From JACCZR01 sp035296565 (GTDB lineage: Bacteria; Actinomycetota; Thermoleophilia; Solirubrobacterales; Thermoleophilaceae): a stretch of 8,059 nt of DNA. Under the pieces are notes generated by a model. That model was not told the DNA's origin. It saw only the letters and a list, made by a program, of their open reading frames with translations, and searched no databases. Shown piece by piece: positions 1-7,408 of this stretch. The stretch covers positions 1 to 8,059 of the forward strand of contig DATHAQ010000004.1 of the NCBI GenBank assembly GCA_035296565.1. Reading direction: 5' to 3'. How positions within the stretch are numbered: position 1 is the first letter of the stretch; each line of letters begins with the position of its first letter. The position numbers and the translations under genes were made by a program.

Positions 1-1
1 C

Positions 2-2691
<2,690 letters not shown>

Positions 2692-2704
<13 letters not shown>

Positions 2705-2747
2705 GCGGCGCGGTCAGCTTCCGGGGGGCCGCTCGCGGCGCCGGCGG
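2692..2747. terminator. Nested inverted repeat at convergent gene ends, candidate bidirectional terminator
   Basis: Perfect 10-nt arms CCGCCGGCGC (2692-2701) and GCGCCGGCGG (2738-2747) enclose perfect 7-nt arms GAGCGGC (2703-2709) and GCCGCTC (2728-2734). A further 3-nt CGG/CCG pairing lies inside. The structure contains both stop codons, dnaE2 TGA at 2702-2704 and the opposite-strand stop at 2714-2716. There is no T tract on either side, so if it terminates transcription it is not a classical intrinsic terminator. Chance pairing is commoner in GC-rich DNA, but this nesting is long and well placed. Confidence 0.55.
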
Positions 2748-3298
2748 TCGCGGTAGCGCAGCGCGAACAGCAGCAGCCATAGCCCGAAGGCCAGTACCAG
2801 GCCGCCGGCGGCCGCCCCGAAGATCCCGAAGATCGAGCCGATGAGGCCGAACACGTCCGGATCGGGACCGAGCGCGACGCCGCGCGACCGGCCCTCGGGC
2901 GTCGCGCAGGTCACCTCGTGGGACCCCGAGCGGGCCGCCTCGAAGCGTTTGACCGCGGTGTACTCGCGCGACTCCGAGGAGATGTCGAACGACCCGGTCA
3001 CCTTGTCCAGGCCGACCGCGGCGCCGTCGGGGCCGACGACCCGGCAGTCCACGCCGCCGAGCCCCGCGGCCGCTCCGGCGCCGCCCGTCTCGAGGTAGAT
3101 GCCCCGCTCGTCGCCCTCGTCGAGCGCGAAGGTCCGCGCGCCTGGCGCGGTGAAGCTCTGCAGCGACGAGACGGCGCCGACCACCGTGGAGACGAACAGC
3201 ACCACGGCCACGGCGATCCCCGCCACTGCCGCCGCCGGCACGGCCAGGTACCAGGCCCAGTGCGGGCGCAGGTCGCGCCACGAGCCCCCGGGCGTCAC
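2714..3298 (-). CDS. Two-helix membrane protein with extracytoplasmic domain, function unknown
   Basis: Protein of 194 residues that I do not recognise by name. A short N-terminal tail is followed by a transmembrane helix (about 15-43), an extracytoplasmic domain of roughly 105 residues, a second helix (about 150-180) and a very basic cytoplasmic tail (RYRDRRRRER). The central domain resembles widespread actinobacterial proteins with a small beta-sandwich: an aromatic/acidic GIYLET strand, then VDCRV and EVTCAT, with Cys85 and Cys131 well placed for a disulfide. The frame stays open far upstream, but the GTG at 3298-3296 is preferred because it gives the expected short N-terminus before the helix, avoids overlap with the divergent cytochrome gene, and has a -10-like TAGGTT exactly 7 nt upstream. 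Its 3' end faces dnaE2 across 9 bp. No enzymatic motif is visible; a cell-envelope role is a guess. Confidence 0.75.
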   Translation of the reverse strand: MTPGGSWRDLRPHWAWYLAVPAAAVAGIAVAVVLFVSTVVGAVSSLQSFTAPGARTFALDEGDERGIYLETGGAGAAAGLGGVDCRVVGPDGAAVGLDKVTGSFDISSESREYTAVKRFEAARSGSHEVTCATPEGRSRGVALGPDPDVFGLIGSIFGIFGAAAGGLVLAFGLWLLLFALRYRDRRRRERPPGS

Positions 3299-3305
3299 GG
3301 GCGCA

Positions 3306-3311
3306 AACCTA
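3306..3311 (-). promoter_or_regulatory. Candidate leaderless -10 box for the membrane-protein gene
   Basis: On the minus strand TAGGTT (a TANNNT -10 element) is followed by 7 nt and then the GTG start at 3298. That spacing puts the transcription start at or next to the start codon, as in leaderless actinobacterial genes. No Shine-Dalgarno sequence is seen, and none would be needed. Confidence 0.5.
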
Positions 3312-3321
3312 CCGGGCGGCC

Positions 3322-3330
3322 TGATAGAAC
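3322..3330 (+). promoter_or_regulatory. Candidate extended -10 for the cytochrome c gene
   Basis: TGATAGAAC contains an extended-10 TG and the hexamer TAGAAC, followed by 7 nt and the GTG at 3338. The last base departs from TANNNT. The spacing mirrors that of the divergent gene, which supports leaderless transcription on both sides of a 39-bp intergenic gap. Confidence 0.42.
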
Positions 3331-3337
3331 CCCGGCC

Positions 3338-3826
3338 GTGGGGACCATCCTCTTCATCCTGTTCTGGGTCCTGCTGGGCCTCGCGGTGTTCTTCGTGGCC
3401 ACCCGCGGCGGCCTGCGCGGCGCGCGCAGCTCGCTCTACGGCGACACCCGCGGCTTCCGCCGCACGGCCGCCGTCGTCTTCACCGTCGCCTACATCCTGC
3501 TCGGCGTGGCGATCCCCACCCTGATCATCTCCGGCGACCGCCGCAGCACGGCCGTCGCGGGCACGGGCATCGAGCTGACGCCGGCCCAGAACCGTGGGCG
3601 CGAGCTCTTCGGCGAGGAGTGCAACCAGTGCCACACGCTGTCCGCGGCCGACACGGTGGGTCGGGTCGGCCCGAACCTCGACCAGCTGCGCCCGCCGGCG
3701 ACGCTGGTCCTCAACGCCATCGTCAACGGGCGCCAGCGGGGCAACGGCACGATGCCGGCCGGGCTCCTGCAGGGGCAGGACGCCTCCGACGTCGCGTCGT
3801 TCGTGGCCGCGACGGCCGGGAAGTAG
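3338..3826 (+). CDS. Membrane-anchored class I cytochrome c
   Basis: Electron carrier of 162 residues with one covalently bound heme. Two N-terminal transmembrane helices (about 2-21 and 44-65) are joined by an arginine-rich loop (22-43). By the positive-inside rule this places the N-terminus outside, the loop in the cytoplasm and the C-terminal heme domain (about 80-160) on the outer face. The heme motif is CNQCH (Cys95, Cys98, His99), and Met139 in GTMPAG is the likely sixth ligand, as in small class I cytochromes c. RVGPNL after the heme motif also fits the family. The GTG start gives the intact first helix and has a -10-like box 7 nt upstream. The DksA-like gene follows after 5 nt, suggesting co-transcription. 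The redox partner is not visible; no oxidase or dehydrogenase subunit lies in the window. Confidence 0.85.
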   Translation: MGTILFILFWVLLGLAVFFVATRGGLRGARSSLYGDTRGFRRTAAVVFTVAYILLGVAIPTLIISGDRRSTAVAGTGIELTPAQNRGRELFGEECNQCHTLSAADTVGRVGPNLDQLRPPATLVLNAIVNGRQRGNGTMPAGLLQGQDASDVASFVAATAGK

Positions 3827-3831
3827 CGCGG

Positions 3832-4173
3832 GTGGATCCCGAGCGCGCCCGCGAGCTGCTGGCCCGCGAGCGGTCACGCATCGAGGGAGCGCTGGCCGCC
3901 CTGCGCCCCGACGGCGACGACGGCGAGCTGGCCCACGTCGACCAGCACGTCGCCGACGCCGGCTCGGAGACCTTCGACGCCGAGCGCGACGAGGGCCTCG
4001 CCGACGCCCTGCGGGCGGAATTGGCGGCGGTCGAGCGGGCCGAGGGCCGCCTGCGCGAGGGGACATACGGGACATCGGTCGAGAGTGGCGAGCCGATACC
4101 CGACGCGCGGCTTCAGGCGATCCCCCACGCCGAGCGCACGGTGGCCGAGCAGCAGCGCTACGAAAGCTCGTAG
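3832..4173 (+). CDS. DksA/TraR-like protein lacking the zinc-finger cysteines
   Basis: Protein of 113 residues with the DksA/TraR layout: helix about 3-25, an acidic turn with VDQHVADAGSETF (36-48), a second helix about 48-76, and a C-terminal segment matching the DksA zinc-finger module. That module reads GTYGTSVESGEPIPDARL, where the family has GxYGxCxxCGxxI. Ser82 and Ser85 replace the first cysteine pair, and Thr103 and Glu106 sit where the second pair would be. The protein has no cysteine at all, so it cannot form the C4 zinc site. DksA-family proteins enter the secondary channel of RNA polymerase; whether this one does is unknown. Its start, GTG at 3832, lies 5 nt after the cytochrome c stop and has no strong Shine-Dalgarno, which suggests translational coupling. 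The fold assignment is fairly secure; the function is not. Confidence 0.75.
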   Translation: MDPERARELLARERSRIEGALAALRPDGDDGELAHVDQHVADAGSETFDAERDEGLADALRAELAAVERAEGRLREGTYGTSVESGEPIPDARLQAIPHAERTVAEQQRYESS

Positions 4174-4210
4174 TTTGCGGGTTCTGTCCGGCGCGACTGG
4201 TGAGATCCGG

Positions 4211-4219
4211 TGCTATCGT
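4211..4219 (+). promoter_or_regulatory. Extended -10 promoter for the riboswitch transcript
   Basis: TGC followed by TATCGT gives an extended -10 element of the TANNNT type at 4214-4219. It predicts a transcription start near 4226, just before the first base that can join the aptamer's closing pairing (4227). I see no convincing -35 box. Confidence 0.5.
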
Positions 4220-4226
4220 GCCGCGC

Positions 4227-4364
4227 CGTCCAACCGCTGAATCCCCACGGGGTCGTGGGGAGCGGGGGAACCAGGAGTTGGGGCGAATCGCCCGTCGGCG
4301 CGCGCCGGCGGGGGTAGCGCGGCTCTTTCAGCGCGAGCCCGACAGCTAACCCCGTAAGCCGACG
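4227..4364 (+). promoter_or_regulatory. Cyclic-di-AMP riboswitch (ydaO-yuaA type)
   Basis: The 5' leader matches the conserved blocks of the ydaO-yuaA aptamer in order: CGCTGAAT (4235-4242); a hairpin with 6-bp arms CCCCAC/GTGGGG (4243-4248 with 4255-4260); AGCGGGGGAACCA (4261-4273); GGGGCGAATC (4280-4289); GGGTAGCGC (4312-4320); GGCTC/GAGCC arms (4321-4325 with 4335-4339); and CAGCTAACCCCGTAAGCC (4343-4360). The family binds cyclic di-AMP and usually turns expression off; in actinobacteria it often sits before cell-wall genes such as resuscitation-promoting factors. The closing stem is unusual: GCT/AGC (4236-4238 with 4357-4359) plus a possible outer CGTC/GACG (4227-4230 with 4361-4364), separated by an asymmetric loop. 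Only 13 nt separate the aptamer from the downstream ATG and no terminator is visible, so control of translation initiation is more likely than attenuation. Outer boundaries are approximate. Confidence 0.92.
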
Positions 4365-4367
4365 AAA

Positions 4368-4371
4368 GAGG
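4368..4371 (+). promoter_or_regulatory. Ribosome-binding site of the riboswitch-controlled gene
   Basis: GAGG with a 6-nt spacer before ATG 4378 is the clearest Shine-Dalgarno of this unit. It overlaps GAAAGAG (4364-4370), a perfect complement of CTCTTTC (4323-4329) inside the riboswitch aptamer, so accessibility could depend on the aptamer fold. Confidence 0.65.
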
Positions 4372-4377
4372 AAGAGC

Positions 4378-4614
4378 ATGCCCCCCGAGGTCGCCGCCCG
4401 CGTGCGGTCATACGAGGAGGATCGGCGCACGGTCATCATCACGGGTGACCCGACCCGCCGTCAGCGCGGCGTGCGCACCCACCGGCTCGTCGAGATCGAC
4501 CGTCGCCGGCCGCCGCGCCGGCGCACGGAGCGGCTGGGCGCCCGGCCGGACCGGGTCGCCGCCTGGGCGTTCCTGCTCGGACTGCTGCTGGTCCTGGTCG
4601 CGCTCACCGCCTGA
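4378..4614 (+). CDS. Small arginine-rich single-helix membrane protein under riboswitch control
   Basis: Protein of 78 residues that I do not recognise. The first 59 residues are hydrophilic and very basic (18 arginines, including RRRPPRRR around 42-49). Residues 60-78 form one hydrophobic helix (VAAWAFLLGLLL) that ends the protein, so it looks tail-anchored or like a small membrane protein with a cytoplasmic N-terminus. The ATG follows a good Shine-Dalgarno (GAGG, 6-nt spacer) and lies directly after a cyclic-di-AMP riboswitch, which strongly supports it as a real gene. Known targets of this riboswitch class in actinobacteria act in cell-wall remodelling, osmolyte or ion balance, so a related envelope role is plausible but unproven. 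It seems to be transcribed alone: a 104-nt gap with its own regulatory signals precedes the next gene. Confidence 0.8.
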   Translation: MPPEVAARVRSYEEDRRTVIITGDPTRRQRGVRTHRLVEIDRRRPPRRRTERLGARPDRVAAWAFLLGLLLVLVALTA

Positions 4615-4681
4615 CTCACGGCTGACCTGCGCTTTAGCCGCCGCCGTATAAGGGGTAGGCGCGCTTGTGGCGCCCTGTACG

Positions 4682-4696
4682 CTTACGTTTCGTAAG
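4682..4696 (+). promoter_or_regulatory. Perfect inverted repeat, candidate HxlR operator
   Basis: CTTACG-TTT-CGTAAG is a perfect 6-bp inverted repeat with a 3-nt centre, ending 22 nt before ATG 4719. It overlaps -10-like hexamers TACGCT (4678-4683) and TACGTT (4684-4689), so bound protein would block RNA polymerase. HxlR-type dimeric winged-helix regulators bind palindromes with TTAC/GTAA-like ends, and an hxlR-type gene is the second gene of this unit. Autoregulation is inferred. Confidence 0.55.
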
Positions 4697-4718
4697 AACA
4701 TCTCCCGGCGGTAGCGAC

Positions 4719-5288
4719 ATGAAGACTCCGATGAGCAGATTCCAGATCCACGACGACCTGACCGCCCCCGAGGGCTCGGTCCCCGTCCTGAAGGGCGCGC
4801 TGGCCACGGGCGGCCAGCTGCCGAACTTCCTCGGCGTGCTCGCGGGATCGCCCGCCGCGCTGCGCGCGTACGCGCGCTTCCGCTCCGAGCTGCGCCACGG
4901 CAAGCTCGACCTCGTCACGCTCGAGCGCGTGGCGCTCGCCGTGGCCACCCACTACGGCTCCGAGCCGGGCGTCGCGCTGCACACCCGCGCCGCACGGGCG
5001 GCCGGCCTGGGCATCGACGAAGTCGCCCTGGCCCGCGAGTGGGACTCGCGCGAGGAGGCCCACGCCACCCTCCTGCGCTACCTGCGCCACGTCGTCGAGA
5101 ACCGCGGCCGCGCCCCCCTGCACCTCCACGAGGAGGCCCGCGAGGCCGGCTGGTCCGACGAGCAGATCCTCGAGGCGATCTCCTACGTCGCCCTGGAGAC
5201 CTTCACCGCCCTGATCAACGTGGCCGGGGACGTGCCCGTCGACGGCTCGCACGAGGCCTCGCGGACGGAGCGCCTGCGCGCCGCCTGA
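4719..5288 (+). CDS. Carboxymuconolactone decarboxylase/AhpD-fold protein lacking CxxC
   Basis: All-helical protein of 189 residues of the CMD/AhpD superfamily. The core runs from about 40 to 130: LERVALAVATHYGSEPGVAL followed by HTRAARAAGL matches the AhpD signature E-x11-C-x2-C-x3-H with exact spacing, but the positions read Glu69, Ser81, Gly84, His88. Both redox cysteines are gone, and the whole protein lacks cysteine. The C-terminal EQILEAISYVALETFTALINVAGDVPVD (147-175) is also typical of the family. AhpD members reduce peroxides or repair peroxiredoxin through the CxxC; this one cannot use that chemistry, so another activity or a binding role is likely. ATG 4719 is preferred (GGCGG 7 nt upstream, weak); ATG 4731 is an alternative. 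The gene lies behind a palindromic operator and 2 nt before an HxlR regulator, so both are probably one autoregulated operon. Fold confident, function open. Confidence 0.82.
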   Translation: MKTPMSRFQIHDDLTAPEGSVPVLKGALATGGQLPNFLGVLAGSPAALRAYARFRSELRHGKLDLVTLERVALAVATHYGSEPGVALHTRAARAAGLGIDEVALAREWDSREEAHATLLRYLRHVVENRGRAPLHLHEEAREAGWSDEQILEAISYVALETFTALINVAGDVPVDGSHEASRTERLRAA

Positions 5289-5290
5289 CG

Positions 5291-5629
5291 ATGCCGGCCG
5301 CGGAGCGCCCCGCCCCCGCGGACCCCGGGGTCTGCTGCCCGCTGACCCACGAGGCGATCGAGCTGATCGGCCGGCGCTGGTCGGGGGCGATCGTCCTCGT
5401 CCTGCTGGGCGGTTCCCAGCGCTTCAGCGAGATCGCCGCCGCGGTCCCCGAGCTGTCGGACCGGCTGCTCTCCCAGCGGATGAAGGAGCTCGAGGGCCGG
5501 GGCCTGGTCGAGCGCACGGTGGAGCCCGGCCCGCCCGTGCGCGTGCGCTATGCGCTGACCCCCATGGGGCGCGAGCTGGAGCCCACGCTCCTGGAGATGC
5601 GGGCCTGGGCCCGCCGGTGGCTGGGCTGA
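5291..5629 (+). CDS. HxlR-family winged-helix transcriptional regulator
   Basis: Protein of 112 residues covering one complete HxlR (DUF24, MarR-like) winged-helix domain. The N-terminal CCPLTHEAIELIGRRWSGAI matches the family pattern CP-x-a-x-LIGGRW. Next come the recognition-helix region FSEIAAAVPELSDRLLSQRMKEL, the strand segment LVERTVEPGPPVRVRYALT, and the C-terminal dimerisation helix. Cys15 and Cys16 are adjacent; one aligns with the conserved N-terminal cysteine that senses oxidants or electrophiles in members such as YodB and HypR. HxlR proteins usually bind palindromes as dimers and often control oxidoreductases encoded beside them. The ATG is 2 nt after the CMD-protein stop, so the genes are very probably co-transcribed and translationally coupled. 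The perfect inverted repeat at 4682-4696 is the likely operator. The inducer is unknown. Confidence 0.9.
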   Translation: MPAAERPAPADPGVCCPLTHEAIELIGRRWSGAIVLVLLGGSQRFSEIAAAVPELSDRLLSQRMKELEGRGLVERTVEPGPPVRVRYALTPMGRELEPTLLEMRAWARRWLG

Positions 5630-5635
5630 GCGCAC

Positions 5636-5641
5636 TAGGGT
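5636..5641 (+). promoter_or_regulatory. Candidate -10 element of the glutamine synthetase promoter
   Basis: TAGGGT fits TANNNT, just after the hxlR stop (5629). The expected start near 5649 leaves a leader of about 29 nt with a TAGGAG ribosome-binding site at 5665-5670, 7 nt before ATG 5678. No clear -35 box is seen; it would fall inside the end of hxlR. Confidence 0.5.
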
Positions 5642-5677
5642 TGCCCTCAGTGCCCGACCTGACCTAGGAGCCCACGC

Positions 5678-7018
5678 ATGGCCGCCGAGCTGCCCAAGAC
5701 CGCCGACGACGTCCACGCGATCGTCGAGGACCGCAACATCCGCTTCGTCCGGCTGTGGTTCACCGACATCCTCGGCCAGCTCAAGTCCTTCTCGATCCAC
5801 CGCGACGAGCTCGAGGACGCCTTCGAGGGCGGCATGGGCTTCGACGGGTCCTCGATCACCGGCTTCAACGCCATCGAGGAGTCCGACATGATCGCCATGC
5901 CGGACCCGACGACCTTCGCCCCGCTGCCCTGGCGGCCCGACGACCAGGGCGTCGGCCGCATGTTCTGCGACGTGCTGACCCCCGAGCGCACGCCCTACGA
6001 GGGCGATCCGCGCCACGTCCTGCGCCGCGCCCTGGAGCGGATGAACTCGATGGGCTTCGACCTGTTCAACGTCGGGCCCGAGCTGGAGTTCTTCTACTTC
6101 CGCGACGCGAAGTCCACCGAGGTCCTCGACGAGGGCGGCTACTTCGACCTGACGACGCTGGACGCGGGCTCGGACCTGCGGCGCGAGACCGTTCTCGCCC
6201 TCGAGCAGCTCGGCATCCACACGGAGTACTCCCACCACGAGGTCGGGCCCTCCCAGCACGAGATCGACATGCGCTTCTCCGACGCGCTGAAGATGGCCGA
6301 CGACTGCCTGACCTACCGCATCACGGTCAAGGAGTACGCCATGAAGTACGGCCTGCACGCGACCTTCATGCCCAAGCCGCTGTTCGGTGAGAACGGGTCC
6401 GGGATGCACACCCACCAGTCGCTCTTCCAGGGCGACGGCAACGCGTTCTACGACGCGGGGGACCAGTACTTCCTCTCCGACGTGGGCAAGGCGTTCATCG
6501 CCGGCCAGCTGCGCCACGCGCGGGAGATCTGCTCGATCTTCGCCCAGTGGGTCAACTCCTACAAGCGCCTCGTGCCCGGCTTCGAGGCGCCAGTCTACGT
6601 CGCCTGGTCGCGGCGCAACCGCTCCGCCCTGGTCCGCGTTCCGCTCTACCACCCCGGCAAGGAGCGCGCCACCCGCATGGAGCTGCGCTGCCCGGACCCG
6701 GCCTGCAATCCCTACCTGACCTTCGCGGTGCTCCTGCAGGCCGGGCTGGAGGGCATCGAGAAGGGCTACGAGCTGCCCGAGCCGATGGAGAAGAACCTGT
6801 ACCACCTCTCGCCCGACGACCGCAAACGGCTGGGGATCGAGCAGCTCCCGGAGACCCTGGGCGAGGCGATCGAGCTGACCGCCGAGTCCGAGCTGGTCCT
6901 GCGGACGCTCGGCGAGCACATGTTCAACCGCTACGTCGAGATCAAGCGCCAGGAGTGGGAGGACTATCGCGTGCAGGTGACGCCCTGGGAGCTCGAGCGC
7001 TACCTACCGGTGCTGTGA
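5678..7018 (+). CDS. glnA: Glutamine synthetase, type I-alpha (GlnA2-like)
   Basis: Cytoplasmic enzyme making glutamine from glutamate, ammonia and ATP, normally a dodecamer. At 446 residues it lacks the roughly 25-residue insertion of the adenylylated I-beta enzymes and matches Bacillus GlnA and actinobacterial GlnA2 in length. Active-site landmarks are complete: FDGSSI with Asp56, GPELEFF (Glu135, Glu137), SHHEVGPSQHEID (Glu188, Glu195), GSGMHTH (His244), the flap PGFEAP (Glu303), NRSALVRVP and TRMELRCPDPACNPYL. Tyr375 in KNLYHL aligns with the tyrosine that I-beta enzymes adenylylate, but the flanking sequence is of the alpha type, so modification is doubtful. The arginine that mediates feedback inhibition in Bacillus (FVRIEESD) is replaced by Ala65 (FNAIEESD). 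The start is fixed by TAGGAG 7 nt upstream. A receiver-only response regulator overlaps its stop by 2 nt, implying co-expression. Function is secure; its standing as principal or secondary glutamine synthetase is not. Confidence 0.95.
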   Translation: MAAELPKTADDVHAIVEDRNIRFVRLWFTDILGQLKSFSIHRDELEDAFEGGMGFDGSSITGFNAIEESDMIAMPDPTTFAPLPWRPDDQGVGRMFCDVLTPERTPYEGDPRHVLRRALERMNSMGFDLFNVGPELEFFYFRDAKSTEVLDEGGYFDLTTLDAGSDLRRETVLALEQLGIHTEYSHHEVGPSQHEIDMRFSDALKMADDCLTYRITVKEYAMKYGLHATFMPKPLFGENGSGMHTHQSLFQGDGNAFYDAGDQYFLSDVGKAFIAGQLRHAREICSIFAQWVNSYKRLVPGFEAPVYVAWSRRNRSALVRVPLYHPGKERATRMELRCPDPACNPYLTFAVLLQAGLEGIEKGYELPEPMEKNLYHLSPDDRKRLGIEQLPETLGEAIELTAESELVLRTLGEHMFNRYVEIKRQEWEDYRVQVTPWELERYLPVL

Positions 7019-7407
7019 CCTCCGACGTTCTGCGCGTCTTCGTCTGCGACGACGTCGCCGACATGCGGGCCCTGGTGCGCTACGCGCTCGAGGACGACAC
7101 GGGCATGGAGGTGGTGGGCGAGGCGGGCGACGGCACCGCGGGCCTGCGGGGGGTCGCCGACACCCAGCCCGACGTCCTGCTCGTCGACCTCTCGATGCCC
7201 GGGATGGACGGCCTGGAGCTCGTCGCGCGGGTGCGCGCGGCCGCCCCGGCGACCGGGGTGGTGGTCTTCTCGGGCTTCGAGGCCGCCCGCATGCGCGGGC
7301 CGTCCCTGGCGGCCGGGGCCGACCGCTACGTGGAGAAGGGCGCCCCGCTCGACGACCTGCGCCACGCCGTGCGCGACGTCGCCCGCCGGCGCCGAGCCAC
7401 GGCCTGA
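7015..7407 (+). CDS. Single-domain (receiver-only) response regulator, CheY-like
   Basis: Protein of 130 residues made of one REC domain with no output domain. The conserved sites are present: acidic pair Asp12-Asp13 (FVCDDVADMR), phospho-acceptor Asp58 in VLLVDLSMPGMDGLEL, Ser86 in VVVFSGF (the Thr/Ser position), Tyr105 and Lys108 in DRYVEKGAPL. It should be phosphorylated by a histidine kinase and act by protein-protein contact, since nothing follows the last REC helix except a short arginine-rich tail. The GTG start overlaps the glutamine synthetase TGA (GTGA at 7015-7018), a translational-coupling arrangement that gives a full-length REC domain with its first strand intact. The pairing suggests a link to nitrogen status, but this is inferred from position only. 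The stop lies 1 nt from that of the convergent transporter gene. No kinase gene is in the window. Confidence 0.92.
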   Translation: MTSDVLRVFVCDDVADMRALVRYALEDDTGMEVVGEAGDGTAGLRGVADTQPDVLLVDLSMPGMDGLELVARVRAAAPATGVVVFSGFEAARMRGPSLAAGADRYVEKGAPLDDLRHAVRDVARRRRATA

Positions 7408-7408
7408 G

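Noticed and set aside
3299..4075. Upstream extension of the minus-strand membrane-protein frame to 453 codons
   Set aside because: The extra N-terminal part is arginine/alanine low complexity and lies antisense to the cytochrome c and DksA-like genes. The GTG at 3298 has a well-placed -10 box.
4619..4640. CGGCT/AGCCG hairpin after the small membrane-protein gene as a terminator
   Set aside because: Only 5 bp with a 12-nt loop and no T tract. Too weak to call.
4647..4652. TATAAG as the -10 box of the CMD-hxlR operon
   Set aside because: A good hexamer, but the -35 match (CTGACC) is poor with a 19-nt spacer, and the TACGCT/TACGTT hexamers at the palindrome compete. Not decidable from sequence.
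4658..4674. GGCGC/GCGCC hairpin upstream of the CMD-family gene
   Set aside because: A 5-bp stem in GC-rich DNA is expected by chance; no T tract and no clear function.
5183..6919. Long antisense open frame of 578 codons opposite hxlR and glnA
   Set aside because: Its translation is low-complexity and has no family motifs; it mirrors strongly conserved glutamine synthetase codons. Long antisense frames are expected in GC-rich coding DNA.
6060..7018. Adenylylation of glutamine synthetase at Tyr375
   Set aside because: The tyrosine aligns with the modified site, but the context (NLYHLS) and the protein length are of the I-alpha type, which is not controlled by adenylylation, and no glnE is in view.
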